A stretch of 64,000 bases of DNA from assembly GCA_020632995.1 (NCBI GenBank), contig JACKEN010000001.1:186001-250000 (forward strand), given 5' to 3'. Under the pieces are notes generated by a model. That model had not been told where the DNA came from, ran no database searches, and worked only from the letters and a program-made list of their open reading frames with translations. The translations under genes were made by a program, and so were the position numbers. The first letter of the stretch is position 1, and every line of letters begins with the position of its first letter. This stretch comes from Deltaproteobacteria bacterium. GTDB lineage: Bacteria > Myxococcota > Kuafuiibacteriia > Kuafuiibacteriales > Kuafuiibacteriaceae. Shown one piece after another: positions 25,332-35,288 of this stretch.

Positions 25332-25843
25332 TAACTCTTTCCCCCAAGTCCGAGTCGGCTGTGTTTCACGGAATCCGTGCTGTCGTGCGATGGCGCCCCA
25401 AGGCCCCGAAGTCACGACATATCCGAGCGATATCGAGGCGGCTTCGAACCTGTCAACTGACCCCCATGTGGCCCATTGGGGCAGATGTAACCCCTGCTAA
25501 AGCCCGAGATCCACGCGGTTTTCGGGGCCTCGGCCGTGGAACATCGACCCCCGCGGGCGGGGTGCTCGACCGGGGGAGAAAGCACCAATCATCCTGGCAA
25601 GTTGGCTTCAGGTCGGACGAATGACCGACCCGCGGATGACGCAGTGCTCACGTTGTTTCACCACCTGAGGCGAAGGGGTTGGAAGACCCACGCGCCACCA
25701 CTGAGAGCACATGAGCCCACACCAATTTTTTTCTGAAATTTTTTCGTGAAGCGGCGGGTTTTCGAACTCCGCAGCGCGCTTCACCTTCATTTTCTGGTCG
25801 GTCTAGAGGGCGCGGAGGTGGGAGCGGGGGGCGAAGGCAGAGG
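25332..25843. other. 512-bp gene-free region with a nested inverted repeat
   Basis: No convincing gene. At 25746-25784, GTGAAGCG and CGCTTCAC pair around an inner GCGG/CCGC stem; AT-rich tracts (AATTTTTTTCTG) lie just before it. On the minus strand TTGACA (25456 to 25451) could be a -35 box for the Fic-like gene, with only a weak -10 (TATCGC after 18 bases). The hairpin may end transcription or be a small structured RNA; nothing decides between these. Confidence 0.4.
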
Positions 25844-26761
25844 TCAGACGTAGGCGAGCCAGCCCTCGCGGCGGGCGTTCTCACCCCGGACGGCGGCGAA
25901 GTAGTCCTTCTGGATCCGCTCGGTGATGGGGCCCCGGCGGCCGGTGCCGACGATCCGGCCGTCGATCTCCCGGACCGGGGTGACCTCGGCCGCGGTGCCG
26001 CACAGGAAGACCTCGTCCGCCAGGTACAGCTCGCTGCGGGTGAGGGCCTGCTCGCGCACCTCGATGCCGGCGTCCCGGGCGAGGTCGAGGAGCGACTCCC
26101 GGGTGATACCGGCCAGGAGGGATGCGCCCCGATCCGGGGTGTAGATGACACCATCGCGCACCAGGAAGATGTTCTCGCCGGTGCCCTCGGCCACGAAGCC
26201 CTGCTGATCGAGGAGGATGGCCTCGTGATAGCCGTTCGCCATCGCCTCACGCTTGGCGAGCACGCTGTTCACGTACTGGCCGCAGATCTTGGCCTTCTCG
26301 TAGTTCGCACGGATGCCGATACGCGTGTAGCTCGACACGCAGACCCGCACACCCTGCTCGAGCGCCTCGTCGCCCAGGTAGGCGCCCCACGGCCACGCGG
26401 CGATCGCCACGCGCACCACGTTGTCGCTCGCGGCGACCTTGATGGTGCCTTCGCCCAACCACACCAGCGGCCGGATGTAGCAGTCGGCCAGCTTGTTGTT
26501 CCTGAGGAGGGTGCGGATGGCGTCGCTGATCTGGGCCTCGGAGTAGGGGACCTTGATCGTGGCGATCTTGCACGAGTCGAACAGCCGCTTCACGTGCTCT
26601 TGCAGACGGAACACTGCGGTGCGGCCGTCCTTGCCCTGGTAGGCGCGGATGCCTTCGAACACGCCCAGACCGTAGTGCAGGGTGTGGCTCAACATGTGGG
26701 TGGTGGCGTTCTCGTAGGGGACGATCTCGCCGTCTAACCAGATGGGAAGCTTGTCGGGCAT
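25844..26761 (-). CDS. ilvE: Branched-chain amino acid aminotransferase
   Basis: 305 residues from the ATG that gives MPDKLPIWLDGEIVPYE. Class IV PLP aminotransferase landmarks are clear: HTLHYGLGVFEGIRAY, RPLVWLGEG, the region of the PLP-binding Lys in YEKAKICGQYVNSVLAKREA, the signature EGTGENIFLVRDG and GITRESLLDLARDAG. It transfers the amino group from glutamate to the 2-oxo acids of Leu, Ile and Val (last step of synthesis, first of degradation). It is in the same orientation as the patatin gene 98 bases upstream. Confidence 0.95.
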   Translation of the reverse strand: MPDKLPIWLDGEIVPYENATTHMLSHTLHYGLGVFEGIRAYQGKDGRTAVFRLQEHVKRLFDSCKIATIKVPYSEAQISDAIRTLLRNNKLADCYIRPLVWLGEGTIKVAASDNVVRVAIAAWPWGAYLGDEALEQGVRVCVSSYTRIGIRANYEKAKICGQYVNSVLAKREAMANGYHEAILLDQQGFVAEGTGENIFLVRDGVIYTPDRGASLLAGITRESLLDLARDAGIEVREQALTRSELYLADEVFLCGTAAEVTPVREIDGRIVGTGRRGPITERIQKDYFAAVRGENARREGWLAYV

Positions 26762-26859
26762 GGCGCCAGTGACCACCGGGCACCCAAAAGGTCAACCAAC
26801 ATCGCAAGTGCGCGGAACGATAGGCCTGCGGGCGACTCGGAGCGCGCCGCCGGGGGCGA

Positions 26860-28395
26860 CTAGAGCGCCGCGACTTCCAACAGCTTTTGGAGCAAAGGAC
26901 CCTTCTCGGAGAGCTCCTCCTTGCCGTTCCTGAGGGCCTGCTGCAGCGCCCCAGCCCGAGGCACAAGCGAGGTCGGCGAGAGGGTCTTTCGGTACGTGAA
27001 CATCAGGTTCGCGAAGGCCCTGTCTTTGTTCACGTTGTCGGCCGCGAGGCGCATCAGCGGGAGGAAGATCATGTTCCGCCCGATCTGCGGCGCGAAGCAG
27101 TCCAGGCCGAGCACCGCGACGTTTCGGGTGCCGATGTGGCCGGCCTGGACGTACTCCCACGCGCTCCGCGCGGGGACGTTGGCCGCGATGCCGCCGTCGG
27201 CGAGGAAGTCGACGTCGTTGTGCTCGAGGACCTGGCGCATCAGGTCGTGCATGCGCGGATCGTCCCGCGTCACGTCGTACTGGATGATCGCGGGGAGGGC
27301 GGACGAGAAGCCGACCGCGTCGATCACGTCGAAGTCGCGGGTCAGCTCGTCGGAGCCGAGCGACACCGCGCGCATCGCGCCGGGGGTGGCCACCAGCTCC
27401 GAGAGGAAGGCCACGATGTTGGTGACCAGGTCCTTCACGTGGAGCAGGCGGCCGAGGGCGCCGCGGCGCAGCTCCTTCCGGAACAGCTTCTCGTAGTGCC
27501 GCACCTGGCGCACCGCCTCGCGGCGCACCCCGGTGACGGTGCAGATGAAGGGCACCGACAGCTCGTTGAGGCGCATCGTGCCGCCCTGCGGCGACTCGAA
27601 GTAGCGGGCGAGCGCGGTGCGCAGGTAGAGGCGCAAGGCGCCTGGCATCGCGTAGCGGGTCTCCGCGTCGAGGACCCGGAACATCGACGAGAACGTGAGC
27701 TGCGAGGTCACCGCGGTGACGGTGGACTCGCGGAAGTCCATGTCGCGGGCCCGGAACAGCCCCAGGATGGAGCCGATGCTGCTCCCGGCCACGAGCTTTG
27801 GGCGGATGCCGAGCGACTCGAGGAGCGAGAACGCGCCGAGGTGCACGTAGCCGCAGCCGCCGCCGCCGCCCACCGCGAGGACCAGGCTCTTGGTCGAGAT
27901 CTCCCGCTCGAGGGCGGTGGGGCTGAGGCGGCCCAGGGTCTGGGAGAGCAAGCTGGCTTGCTCTCGTCGCAGCGCCGGCTCGAGGGCGTCGGCGTCGGCG
28001 GCCAGGCTCTGGGGATCGAGGTCGGTGCGGTCCCGGATCGAGTCGGCGACGCGCTTGACCACGTCTCGGAAGGCGGAGAGCTGCGGGCCGACCACAACGT
28101 CGCCCGCGTCGCCGGGGACGATCCACAAGCGCGCCAGGTTCAGCGCCCGGCGGAGTATGACTTCATGTGGGCGCGAGAGCCGGTCGGGCCGGGCCACGAG
28201 GGCCTCCACCAGCGCCATCTCCGCCTCGTCGAAGGGGCGGAGCTGGCGATAGCGCTCGGCCAGGTCGGGCCGGATATCGGGCGGAACGGCGAGCAAGGGC
28301 GCGGGAACCTTACGAACATGGACGCCAGCGGAGCAACCTGGCGAACCCTTGAGGCGGTGCACTCCGATGTTGACGAACCGACGCGCGAGTCGCAA
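26860..28395 (-). CDS. Patatin-like phospholipase
   Basis: 511 residues from ATG 28395; GTG 28362 or a later TTG could be the true start because the first about 35 residues look unconserved. The patatin catalytic set is present: oxyanion loop GGGGGCGYVHLG, nucleophile elbow GSSIG (Ser about 206) and the Asp of FLADGGIAANVPA. Patatins hydrolyse acyl chains of phospholipids; the long N-terminal helical domain (residues 40-175) may regulate it or bind membrane. No signal peptide. A perfect dispersed palindrome lies at 27948. Confidence 0.88.
   Translation of the reverse strand: MRLARRFVNIGVHRLKGSPGCSAGVHVRKVPAPLLAVPPDIRPDLAERYRQLRPFDEAEMALVEALVARPDRLSRPHEVILRRALNLARLWIVPGDAGDVVVGPQLSAFRDVVKRVADSIRDRTDLDPQSLAADADALEPALRREQASLLSQTLGRLSPTALEREISTKSLVLAVGGGGGCGYVHLGAFSLLESLGIRPKLVAGSSIGSILGLFRARDMDFRESTVTAVTSQLTFSSMFRVLDAETRYAMPGALRLYLRTALARYFESPQGGTMRLNELSVPFICTVTGVRREAVRQVRHYEKLFRKELRRGALGRLLHVKDLVTNIVAFLSELVATPGAMRAVSLGSDELTRDFDVIDAVGFSSALPAIIQYDVTRDDPRMHDLMRQVLEHNDVDFLADGGIAANVPARSAWEYVQAGHIGTRNVAVLGLDCFAPQIGRNMIFLPLMRLAADNVNKDRAFANLMFTYRKTLSPTSLVPRAGALQQALRNGKEELSEKGPLLQKLLEVAAL
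27948..27961. repeat. Dispersed palindrome GCAAG-N4-CTTGC
   Basis: Perfect copy, spacer CTGG (plus strand). On the coding strand it reads CAA-GCC-AGC-TTG (Gln-Ala-Ser-Leu) in the patatin gene. Confidence 0.75.
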
Positions 28396-28508
28396 ACCGG
28401 AGCTCGGGCGCGGCGTACACCGGCTAACTCGACCACGTGGCCGCGCTCGCCTTGCGCCGGTGGGGCGTCGCGGGTCAGCGTGTCCGAAGCCGCTCGTGAG
28501 AGGAGACC

Positions 28509-29372
28509 GTGAGCACCGCGATGTTGCCAGATGACTCGGTGGTGGTCCGGCTCCCGGATCGGATCATCCACATCGACGCGGTTCGCCGCGCGGTCCACGT
28601 GCGCGCGAGCGGCGCGCGGTACGACCTGGGCGGCTCGCTCGTGGCCTCGCACCCCTTCGCGCGGGTCAGCCGGGTGCGGATCGTGGTGCTCGCGCCCGAC
28701 GAGGTGCGCCTCAGCCTCGAGCTGAGCACCGGCCAGACGGTGGGCCTCGGGCACGCGGCCAGCCGCGATCTCGCGATGCTCACCGCGCGCGCGGTGGCGG
28801 ATCTGTGCCGCTGCAACCTCGACGCGGGCCAGGGCACCACCGACGTGCCGCCCTCGCGCCCCGAGCTCGAGGCGATCACCGGGCCCATCCCGGTCCCCGA
28901 GCCGCGTTGGGCCGGGAGCCTGGTGGGGGTGGTGCCGCTGGTCGGGCCCAAGCCACAGACCCCGCCCACCCAGAAGGACGCCCTGCATCGGATCACCCGC
29001 GAGCTGTCGCGGCCGCCGCGCGCGGCCCTCACGAGCGAGGCGATCGCGGCGTCGCCGCCGGACGAGGTCCCCACCGCGCCCGCGGCCACCGGTGAGCCGG
29101 CCGAGCCGGTGTTCGGGGCGCTGTTGCGCGAGTCCGAGCTGGCCCAGGCGCTCGACCCGAGGGAGCTCGAGGCGGTGTTCCGCGCCGCGGGCGCCACCAC
29201 CGGCGAGGAGCCGGATCAGAAGGCCACGATGGTGGGGGTGGCGCGGGTGGGCAGCCGCCTCGAGGCGGTGGGCGAGATCCTGGCCCTGGCGGCCGAGCAG
29301 CTCCCGGTGGCGGGGCCTGACCTGGCGGCGGCCCCCGCCGCGCGGAGCCGCGGTCGGAGTCGCGCCAGGTAG
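28509..29372 (+). CDS. Hypothetical protein
   Basis: 287 residues from GTG. The first about 110 residues form a compact beta-rich domain (VVVRLPDRIIHIDAVRRAVH, RIVVLAPDEVRLSLELSTGQ), followed by a Pro/Ala-rich acidic linker and a helical end. No signal peptide, membrane segment or catalytic motif. Not recognised. It is divergent from the patatin gene with 113 bp between starts, which must hold both promoters, and is followed by two co-directional genes after 41 bp. Confidence 0.75.
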   Translation: MSTAMLPDDSVVVRLPDRIIHIDAVRRAVHVRASGARYDLGGSLVASHPFARVSRVRIVVLAPDEVRLSLELSTGQTVGLGHAASRDLAMLTARAVADLCRCNLDAGQGTTDVPPSRPELEAITGPIPVPEPRWAGSLVGVVPLVGPKPQTPPTQKDALHRITRELSRPPRAALTSEAIAASPPDEVPTAPAATGEPAEPVFGALLRESELAQALDPRELEAVFRAAGATTGEEPDQKATMVGVARVGSRLEAVGEILALAAEQLPVAGPDLAAAPAARSRGRSRAR

Positions 29373-29413
29373 CCCTTATTCTTTGCTGGGCCCCGGTGTA
29401 TGGTCCGTCGCCC

Positions 29414-30025
29414 ATGGCCGCCCCCCTGTTGACGCTGAGCGTCGCCCTCTTGGTGGGCACCCCGGGGTACGCGGAGCTGTCCCGGGACGCCGAGAAGGTG
29501 CCCAACCTGGGCCGGCTCCTCGAGGGGTACCTCGAGGATTGCCAGGTCGACACCCCCGGCTTCGACAAGGCGGGTTGCGAGGCGCGGGCCAAGGCCGCCC
29601 AGAAGAAGGCGGACGGCCAGCTCCTCGAGATCGAGCTCAGCGAGCTCGACGGCAACCTGAGCTTCGCGGGCTGGGACCAGCGCAAGCAGGCCTTCAGGCT
29701 GCACCTGGTGCCCCTGTTCGACGAGCGGGGGCTGGCCATGTCGGTGGGCAAGCCCAAGAAGCTGGACGCCGAGGGGCGGCCGGTGCTCGGCAACATCCCG
29801 ATCTGGGTGAAGAAGCCCGATGGGGAGCCCGAGCTGATCTTCAAGAAGCGGCTGCAGCGCGGCATGGTCCGCCTGGCCCTCTTGGTGAAGCCCAAGCGCC
29901 CCTGGCGCATGAAGCGGAAGCAGGGCGACGACATCCGCGGGATGGAGGTGGAGCTCGTGGCGCTCCGCTTGCTTGCCGCCCGTGGTGGCGAGATCCTGGC
30001 GGAAGAGACCTACGGACGACGATGA
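29414..30025 (+). CDS. Secreted protein of unknown function
   Basis: 203 residues from ATG 29414, which begins a signal peptide (MAAPLLTLSVALLVGTPGYA). The mature part is beta-rich with many Lys (VPLFDERGLAMSVGKPKK, IFKKRLQRGMVRLALLVKPK) and two Cys (DCQVDT, GCEARA) that could form a disulfide. Similar unnamed proteins are annotated as DUF6066-type in myxobacteria, but I am not certain of that link. The stop overlaps the next start as ATGA. Confidence 0.78.
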   Translation: MAAPLLTLSVALLVGTPGYAELSRDAEKVPNLGRLLEGYLEDCQVDTPGFDKAGCEARAKAAQKKADGQLLEIELSELDGNLSFAGWDQRKQAFRLHLVPLFDERGLAMSVGKPKKLDAEGRPVLGNIPIWVKKPDGEPELIFKKRLQRGMVRLALLVKPKRPWRMKRKQGDDIRGMEVELVALRLLAARGGEILAEETYGRR

Positions 30026-30603
30026 GCGACACGACGGCAAGGGACCCCAGGGCGCTGGTGCGCGCGGCGCTCGACGACGCCGGGGTGAAGAAGGCGGCGG
30101 ACGCGCTGCGGGTGGCCCGGGAGGCCTCGCTGGACGAGATCCTGGAGCTGGGGCGCGCCCTGGCCGAGGCCTCGGGGGCCCAGGCGCGGGCGCGGCGCCT
30201 GGGGGCCGAGATCTCGGGCTACCAGGGGCGCGAGGCGGAGATCCCGCCCGAGCGCAAGGCGCTGGGCTTCGCCAGCTCGTTCCCGGTGCGGGCCCTCGAC
30301 ATGGGCCTGTTGGATCCCGAAGAGATCTTCCTCGCGAACCGCGAGAAGTTCTCGCAGGTGACCCTCACCATCGTGCAGCCGATCGCGGAGCTGGTGGAGG
30401 CGCTGGCCCAGCTCCAGCAGGGCGGCGTGCTCGCACTGCGGGTGCCGGCGGCCGAGGTGACCGGGCACTCCGCGGACACCGATGACGACACCGAGGTGTT
30501 CATCTACATCCTGCCGCGGGAGATCCAGAAGATCGTGGAGGCGGCCCGGGCGGAGGCCCTCAGGACGGTGGTCGCGTGGATCGTGGCCGCCACCGACGGC
30601 TGA
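30022..30603 (+). CDS. AbiTii-like domain protein (tentative)
   Basis: 193 residues, ATGA overlap with the preceding gene. The stretch LDEILELGRALAEASGAQAR followed by RRLGAEISGYQGREAEIPPE resembles the AbiTii domain seen in some abortive-infection proteins, where helices precede a conserved E-L-x-G-Y and a P-x-R. The C-terminal half is helical (IVQPIAELVEALAQLQQGG) and ends in LPREIQKIVEAARAEALRTV. The defence link is inference from this motif alone; the neighbours are not defence genes. Confidence 0.6.
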   Translation: MSDTTARDPRALVRAALDDAGVKKAADALRVAREASLDEILELGRALAEASGAQARARRLGAEISGYQGREAEIPPERKALGFASSFPVRALDMGLLDPEEIFLANREKFSQVTLTIVQPIAELVEALAQLQQGGVLALRVPAAEVTGHSADTDDDTEVFIYILPREIQKIVEAARAEALRTVVAWIVAATDG

Positions 30604-30610
30604 CCGCGGC

Positions 30611-30839
30611 GCAAGCGAAGCGCGCAGCCGGGCGCAGCCCGGCGGAGAGGGGTGGGACGGCTCCGCCGGCCCGGGACCCCAGGAACTCGCAAGCGAAGCG
30701 CGCAGCCGGGCGCAGCCCGGCGGAGAGGGGTGGGACGGCTCCGCCGGCCCGGGACCCCAGGGCATCGCAAGCGAAGCGCGCAGCCGGGCGCAGCCCGGCG
30801 GAGAGGGGTGGGACGGCTCCGCCGGCCCGGGACCCCAGG
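30611..30839. repeat. Tandem array: three copies of a 78-bp unit
   Basis: Copies begin at 30611, 30689 and 30767 (each opens GCAAGCGAAGCGCGCAGCC); about 72 bases are identical in all three, separated by a 5-6 base variable joint (AACTC, GCATC). Each unit contains the hairpin CCGGGC-GCA-GCCCGG and a second GC-rich palindrome around GGCTCCGCCGGCCCGGG. The array fills the gap between two convergent genes, so it may act in bidirectional termination or be a REP-like element. Confidence 0.9.
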
Positions 30840-30846
30840 TCTAGAC

Positions 30847-31641
30847 TCAGCGCCCGGGGCCCGAGGTGCTCTGCATGAACTCCTGCAGGGTGGTCTTCTT
30901 GTAGTCGGCGGGGGCCTCGAACTTGTCCTTGGCGAGGTCCATCGCCTCCATCGACACGAGCGTCGCGGTGGTCTCGAACGAGGCCGGCCCCATGCTGATG
31001 CGGCGCACCGACTTCACCGGGAAGCCGTGATCGGCCAGCTGGAGGAGCTCCACGCTGGTGGCGGCCGAGGAGCCCGCGCCGGTCTCGGACAGGCGCTTGG
31101 CCAGGGTCTTGGCGTCGGCCCGGAAGGCGCTCATGTCGACCGCCATCTTGTCGGCGAGGCAGGACTCACCGGAGCCCTCCGCCCCCGTCCACGCTACGTA
31201 GGTGCAGGCGATGCCGGCCACCTTGTCGGTCTTGTCGGTCTTCTTGACCTCGAGCGGCTTCTTGTTGGCCTCCTCCTGCTCCTTCAGGAGCTTCTCCGCC
31301 ATCTTGCGGCGCTCCTCGGGCATGTTGGCCATCGCCGCCTTCATCTGAGCCTTCATGTCCTCCCGCATCTTCACCAGGTCCTGCAGGCTGGCCTGCGCCG
31401 CCAGCTTCTTGGCGTTGTTGACCAGGGTCAGGTCGCCGGTGGGGAGGTCGATGATCATCACCGTCTCCTCACCCTCGGTCTCCACCCGCAGCCGGTGATG
31501 GGCGTAGTAGATGTCGGCAGTGCTGGAGCGGGACTGGCTGGCGTGCGACTGCTTCGCGTGCCAACCGTTCTTCGCCAGGGCGGGGCTGGCGCCGGCGGCC
31601 AGGGGGAGGGCCACCACGGCGGCCAGGAGGATTCTCAACAT
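30847..31641 (-). CDS. Secreted DUF4412-like protein
   Basis: 264 residues from ATG 31641, a signal peptide start (MLRILLAAVVALPLAAGASP). The pattern RVETEGEETVMIIDLPTGDL then a Lys/Glu-rich helix (MREDMKAQMKAAMANMPEER), then GIACTYVAWTGAEGSGESCL (Cys pair) and FPVKSVRRIS fits the DUF4412 family, periplasmic beta-structured proteins of unknown function. The inserted coiled helix is a common variation. The gene is divergent from the YchF-like GTPase (83 bp). Confidence 0.75.
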   Translation of the reverse strand: MLRILLAAVVALPLAAGASPALAKNGWHAKQSHASQSRSSTADIYYAHHRLRVETEGEETVMIIDLPTGDLTLVNNAKKLAAQASLQDLVKMREDMKAQMKAAMANMPEERRKMAEKLLKEQEEANKKPLEVKKTDKTDKVAGIACTYVAWTGAEGSGESCLADKMAVDMSAFRADAKTLAKRLSETGAGSSAATSVELLQLADHGFPVKSVRRISMGPASFETTATLVSMEAMDLAKDKFEAPADYKKTTLQEFMQSTSGPGR

Positions 31642-31724
31642 GGCCCGCGGGTAGCACGGCGGGGTCTCGGCGGTCAAAAGCGACCTTGCCGCGTCGGCTT
31701 CGGATCCGGTAAGCCGCCCAAACA

Positions 31725-32768
<1,044 letters not shown>

Positions 32769-32794
32769 CGCCAGGTTGGAGAGGTACGAAGGAC

Positions 32795-33388
32795 ATGAAC
32801 TGGAAGTTGGGTTTCTTTGCGGCGGTGACGGTGTTCGGGATGGGCCTCGCGCGGCCCGCGCACGCCCAGGACTACTCGCTCGCGTACGCGCAGGCGGGGG
32901 CGCTGCTCACCTACTCTGAGGCCGAGATCCGCATCCTCTACGCGGGCGTGACCGCGCGCGAGTACGACCCCAAGATCATCAAGGACACCGTGGCCGAGCT
33001 GAAGCGCACCATCGGTGACGCCAAGCGCCAGGCGGGCCGCGCGGCCACCCTGCTGCCCGAGAGCCTGTCGAAGTACCAGGAGGACGTCGAGAAGCTCCGC
33101 ACCTCGATCAGCAAGGCCGAGGACCAGCTCAACAAGCTGTCCAACGACATCGACGAGCAGACCAAGGCCCTGGGGAGCGACGACGCAGAGCCCGAGCTGG
33201 GCGAGCGCGGCGACGGGGACGAGGGCGACGAGACCCCGAAGGTGGACTGGGAGCTCCTGAAGGCGGGCATCGGCTGGTTCAATGCGGACGTCGGCGAGTC
33301 CAAGAAGCTCTACGCCGCGGTGGCGAAGAAGCTGAAGGTGCCCGGCCTCAAGGTCCCGCCGAAGCCCCGGGGCAAGCGGCCCGAGTAG
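32795..33388 (+). CDS. Secreted coiled-coil protein
   Basis: 197 residues from ATG 32795 with GAAGGA just upstream. The signal peptide ends ARPAHAQ. The mature protein is mainly helical with a heptad-like stretch (LSKYQEDVEKLRTSISKAED, then QLNKLSNDIDEQTKALGSDD), an acidic hinge (GERGDGDEGDE) and a Lys/Pro-rich tail (KVPPKPRGKRPE). It is probably a periplasmic structural protein. It follows the GTPase by 26 bases but need not share its role. Confidence 0.78.
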   Translation: MNWKLGFFAAVTVFGMGLARPAHAQDYSLAYAQAGALLTYSEAEIRILYAGVTAREYDPKIIKDTVAELKRTIGDAKRQAGRAATLLPESLSKYQEDVEKLRTSISKAEDQLNKLSNDIDEQTKALGSDDAEPELGERGDGDEGDETPKVDWELLKAGIGWFNADVGESKKLYAAVAKKLKVPGLKVPPKPRGKRPE

Positions 33389-33390
33389 GC

Positions 33391-35232
33391 CTACCTGCGG
33401 CGCTCTTCCTTCTCGAGGATCGACACCACGTTGATCGTCCGCAGCTGCTGGTGCGGCCGCAACCTCTGTTGCCAGGGCTTGTAGCCCTCGGCCAGCACCT
33501 TCACCTCGTACTCGCGGTCCTCGAAGTCGTGCTGGAGCACCAGCGGCGTCTTCCCCACGTAGCCCCCGTCCAGCTCCACCGTGGCCCCCGAGGGGGTGCT
33601 GATCACGGTGAGCATCCCCACCGCCTTGACCGCGGCGTCCTCCGGCTCCGGCTTGGCGAGGGGGGTCTTGAACCCGAACCCCACGTCGGGGAGCTCGATC
33701 GGGGCAGGGGTCGCAACCTGGCCTGCGTCCATGGCGTCCACCGCCGCGCCCGGCTGCCCCGGGACCGTCGCCTCGTCACCGCCGCGGGTGGCGGCCCAGA
33801 TTCCCGCGATCACCAGGATCAGCCCCGCGCCCACGATCAGGGTCCCCTTCATGGAGCCGTGCTCCCCCCCGTCGCTCGACAGCCGTGTGGTCGGGCGGGC
33901 CGAGGGGCGGCCGGGGCCGGGGCGATCGGCCCCCGGCTCGTGGTCCTGCAGGGCCTCGAGGGCGCCGCCGAAGGCGCCGAGCGCGGGCGCGGTCGGCGCG
34001 GTCGGACCGCTGTTGGGGAGGGGGAGGCCCGAGGCCCGGGGGCCCGAGCCCGAGCCGCCGCCGTCGGAGGGCAGCGGCAGGGAGATCCGCGCGAGCGGGG
34101 TGGGGCGGGGGGCGGCGGGGGCGGTGGGCCCGCTGGCCGGGGGGGCCGACCACCCGGGGGCGGTCGCGGGCGGGGTGGGGCGGCTGGTCGGGGCCGTCAT
34201 CACCTCCGCGGGGCGCGGGAGCGTCGGGCCGGATGGGCTGGAGCCGGGCTCCTGGAGCACCATCGACCAGCCGCGGTGCAGGTCGCCCTCCGTCGGCGCG
34301 GGGCCGGCGGCGGTCGGGGCGGGGCGGCCGAGGAGGATCTCGGGGCCTCGGAGCGCGTCCGCCGGCACCGCGGTGGCCAGCATCCGGGTCAGGGTCTCGG
34401 CCGAGGCGCGGGGCTGACCGCTGTCCTTGAGCTCGCGGCTGATCGCCTGGCCGAGGGCGAGGGCGGTCGGGAACCGGTCGCCCGGGGTGGGGGCCAGGGC
34501 CCGGCGCAGGAGGGTCACCAGGCTCGGGCGTGGGTCGGGGAGGGCGCCGGGCAGTGGGGGCACCTGGCCCCGGCCGAGGGCGGCGCGGATCTCGCCCTCG
34601 CTCCGCCCTCCCCACGGCGGCTGGCCGCTGAGGAGGGTGAGGTAGAGGGCGCCGAGGGCGTAGACGTCGCTGAGGGCGTCGGGGCGCTGGCCCCGCATGA
34701 GCTCGGGCGCGGCGCTCTGGAGCTCAGGCTCGGGCTCGGCTGGGATGAGGAGGCCGTCGACCCCGGGGAGCCCGCAACCCAACAGGGCCACCGTGCCGGC
34801 CGGGGTCAAGAGCAGCGTGCCGGGGTGGAGGGCGGCGTGGGCCCGGGGCGCGCCGGCGTGGCCGGGCCCGAGGTGGATCTTGTGGCAGAGCTGGGTGGCG
34901 GTCGCGGTGAGGGCGGCCGCGAGGCCGTCGCCCAGGCCCTCGCCGCGCCGGCCGAGGCCACGGAGCATGTCCGCCAGCCGGAGCGCGCCGCCATGGATCG
35001 GCTCGAGGGCGAGCTGCACGTGGTCGGCGCCGGTCGCGAGGCGCAGGGGGGCCACGAGCCCCTCGACCGGGCGCGCCGCGACCATCGCGAGCTCCTCGTC
35101 CAGCGCCGCCCGCAGCTCGGGGATCACCGCGTGGGTGAGATCCAGCCGGAGGGTCACGCCCTCGCCCGCGGTCGGGATCAGGGTTCGCCGCCCCACCAGG
35201 GCCCGCACCTTCTCGCGCTTCAGTGCCACCAT
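33391..35232 (-). CDS. Membrane pseudokinase with PEGA domain
   Basis: 613 residues from ATG 35232 (GTG 35271 is possible). Residues about 60-280 follow a Ser/Thr kinase fold: AALHPGTLLLTPAGTVALLGCGL stands where HRDLKPxNIL and DFG should be, and SAAPELMRGQRPDALSDVYALG replaces the APE/DVW region, so catalytic Asp residues are missing. A Pro/Ala-rich linker, one membrane helix (GTLIVGAGLILVIAGIWAAT) and a C-terminal PEGA domain (TVISTPSGATVELDGGYVGK) follow. PEGA domains lie outside and bind envelope components. I infer a signalling scaffold that senses outside and recruits partners inside. Confidence 0.82.
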   Translation of the reverse strand: MVALKREKVRALVGRRTLIPTAGEGVTLRLDLTHAVIPELRAALDEELAMVAARPVEGLVAPLRLATGADHVQLALEPIHGGALRLADMLRGLGRRGEGLGDGLAAALTATATQLCHKIHLGPGHAGAPRAHAALHPGTLLLTPAGTVALLGCGLPGVDGLLIPAEPEPELQSAAPELMRGQRPDALSDVYALGALYLTLLSGQPPWGGRSEGEIRAALGRGQVPPLPGALPDPRPSLVTLLRRALAPTPGDRFPTALALGQAISRELKDSGQPRASAETLTRMLATAVPADALRGPEILLGRPAPTAAGPAPTEGDLHRGWSMVLQEPGSSPSGPTLPRPAEVMTAPTSRPTPPATAPGWSAPPASGPTAPAAPRPTPLARISLPLPSDGGGSGSGPRASGLPLPNSGPTAPTAPALGAFGGALEALQDHEPGADRPGPGRPSARPTTRLSSDGGEHGSMKGTLIVGAGLILVIAGIWAATRGGDEATVPGQPGAAVDAMDAGQVATPAPIELPDVGFGFKTPLAKPEPEDAAVKAVGMLTVISTPSGATVELDGGYVGKTPLVLQHDFEDREYEVKVLAEGYKPWQQRLRPHQQLRTINVVSILEKEERRR

Positions 35233-35288
35233 CGCCCATGACCTGCGTACGATAGGGAGGGCGTTGCTCACAACTCCCGGAGGCCCCT

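Noticed and set aside
25746..25784. tRNA-like stem with TTTTCGAACTC
   Set aside because: No matching acceptor stem, D-arm or anticodon arm could be paired; kept only as an inverted repeat.
26887..28512. Long plus-strand frame across the patatin gene
   Set aside because: Antisense to a gene with a clear catalytic dyad; no start signal or recognisable domain.
30611..30839. CRISPR array
   Set aside because: Units are 78 bp with only 5-6 base joints, not short repeats with unique spacers, and no cas genes are present.
31383..31396. GCAGG-N4-CCTGC (also 39809, 54988, 62719) as members of the palindrome family
   Set aside because: Common codons CAG and CTG in a high-GC gene make this form likely by chance, so it was not counted as evidence.
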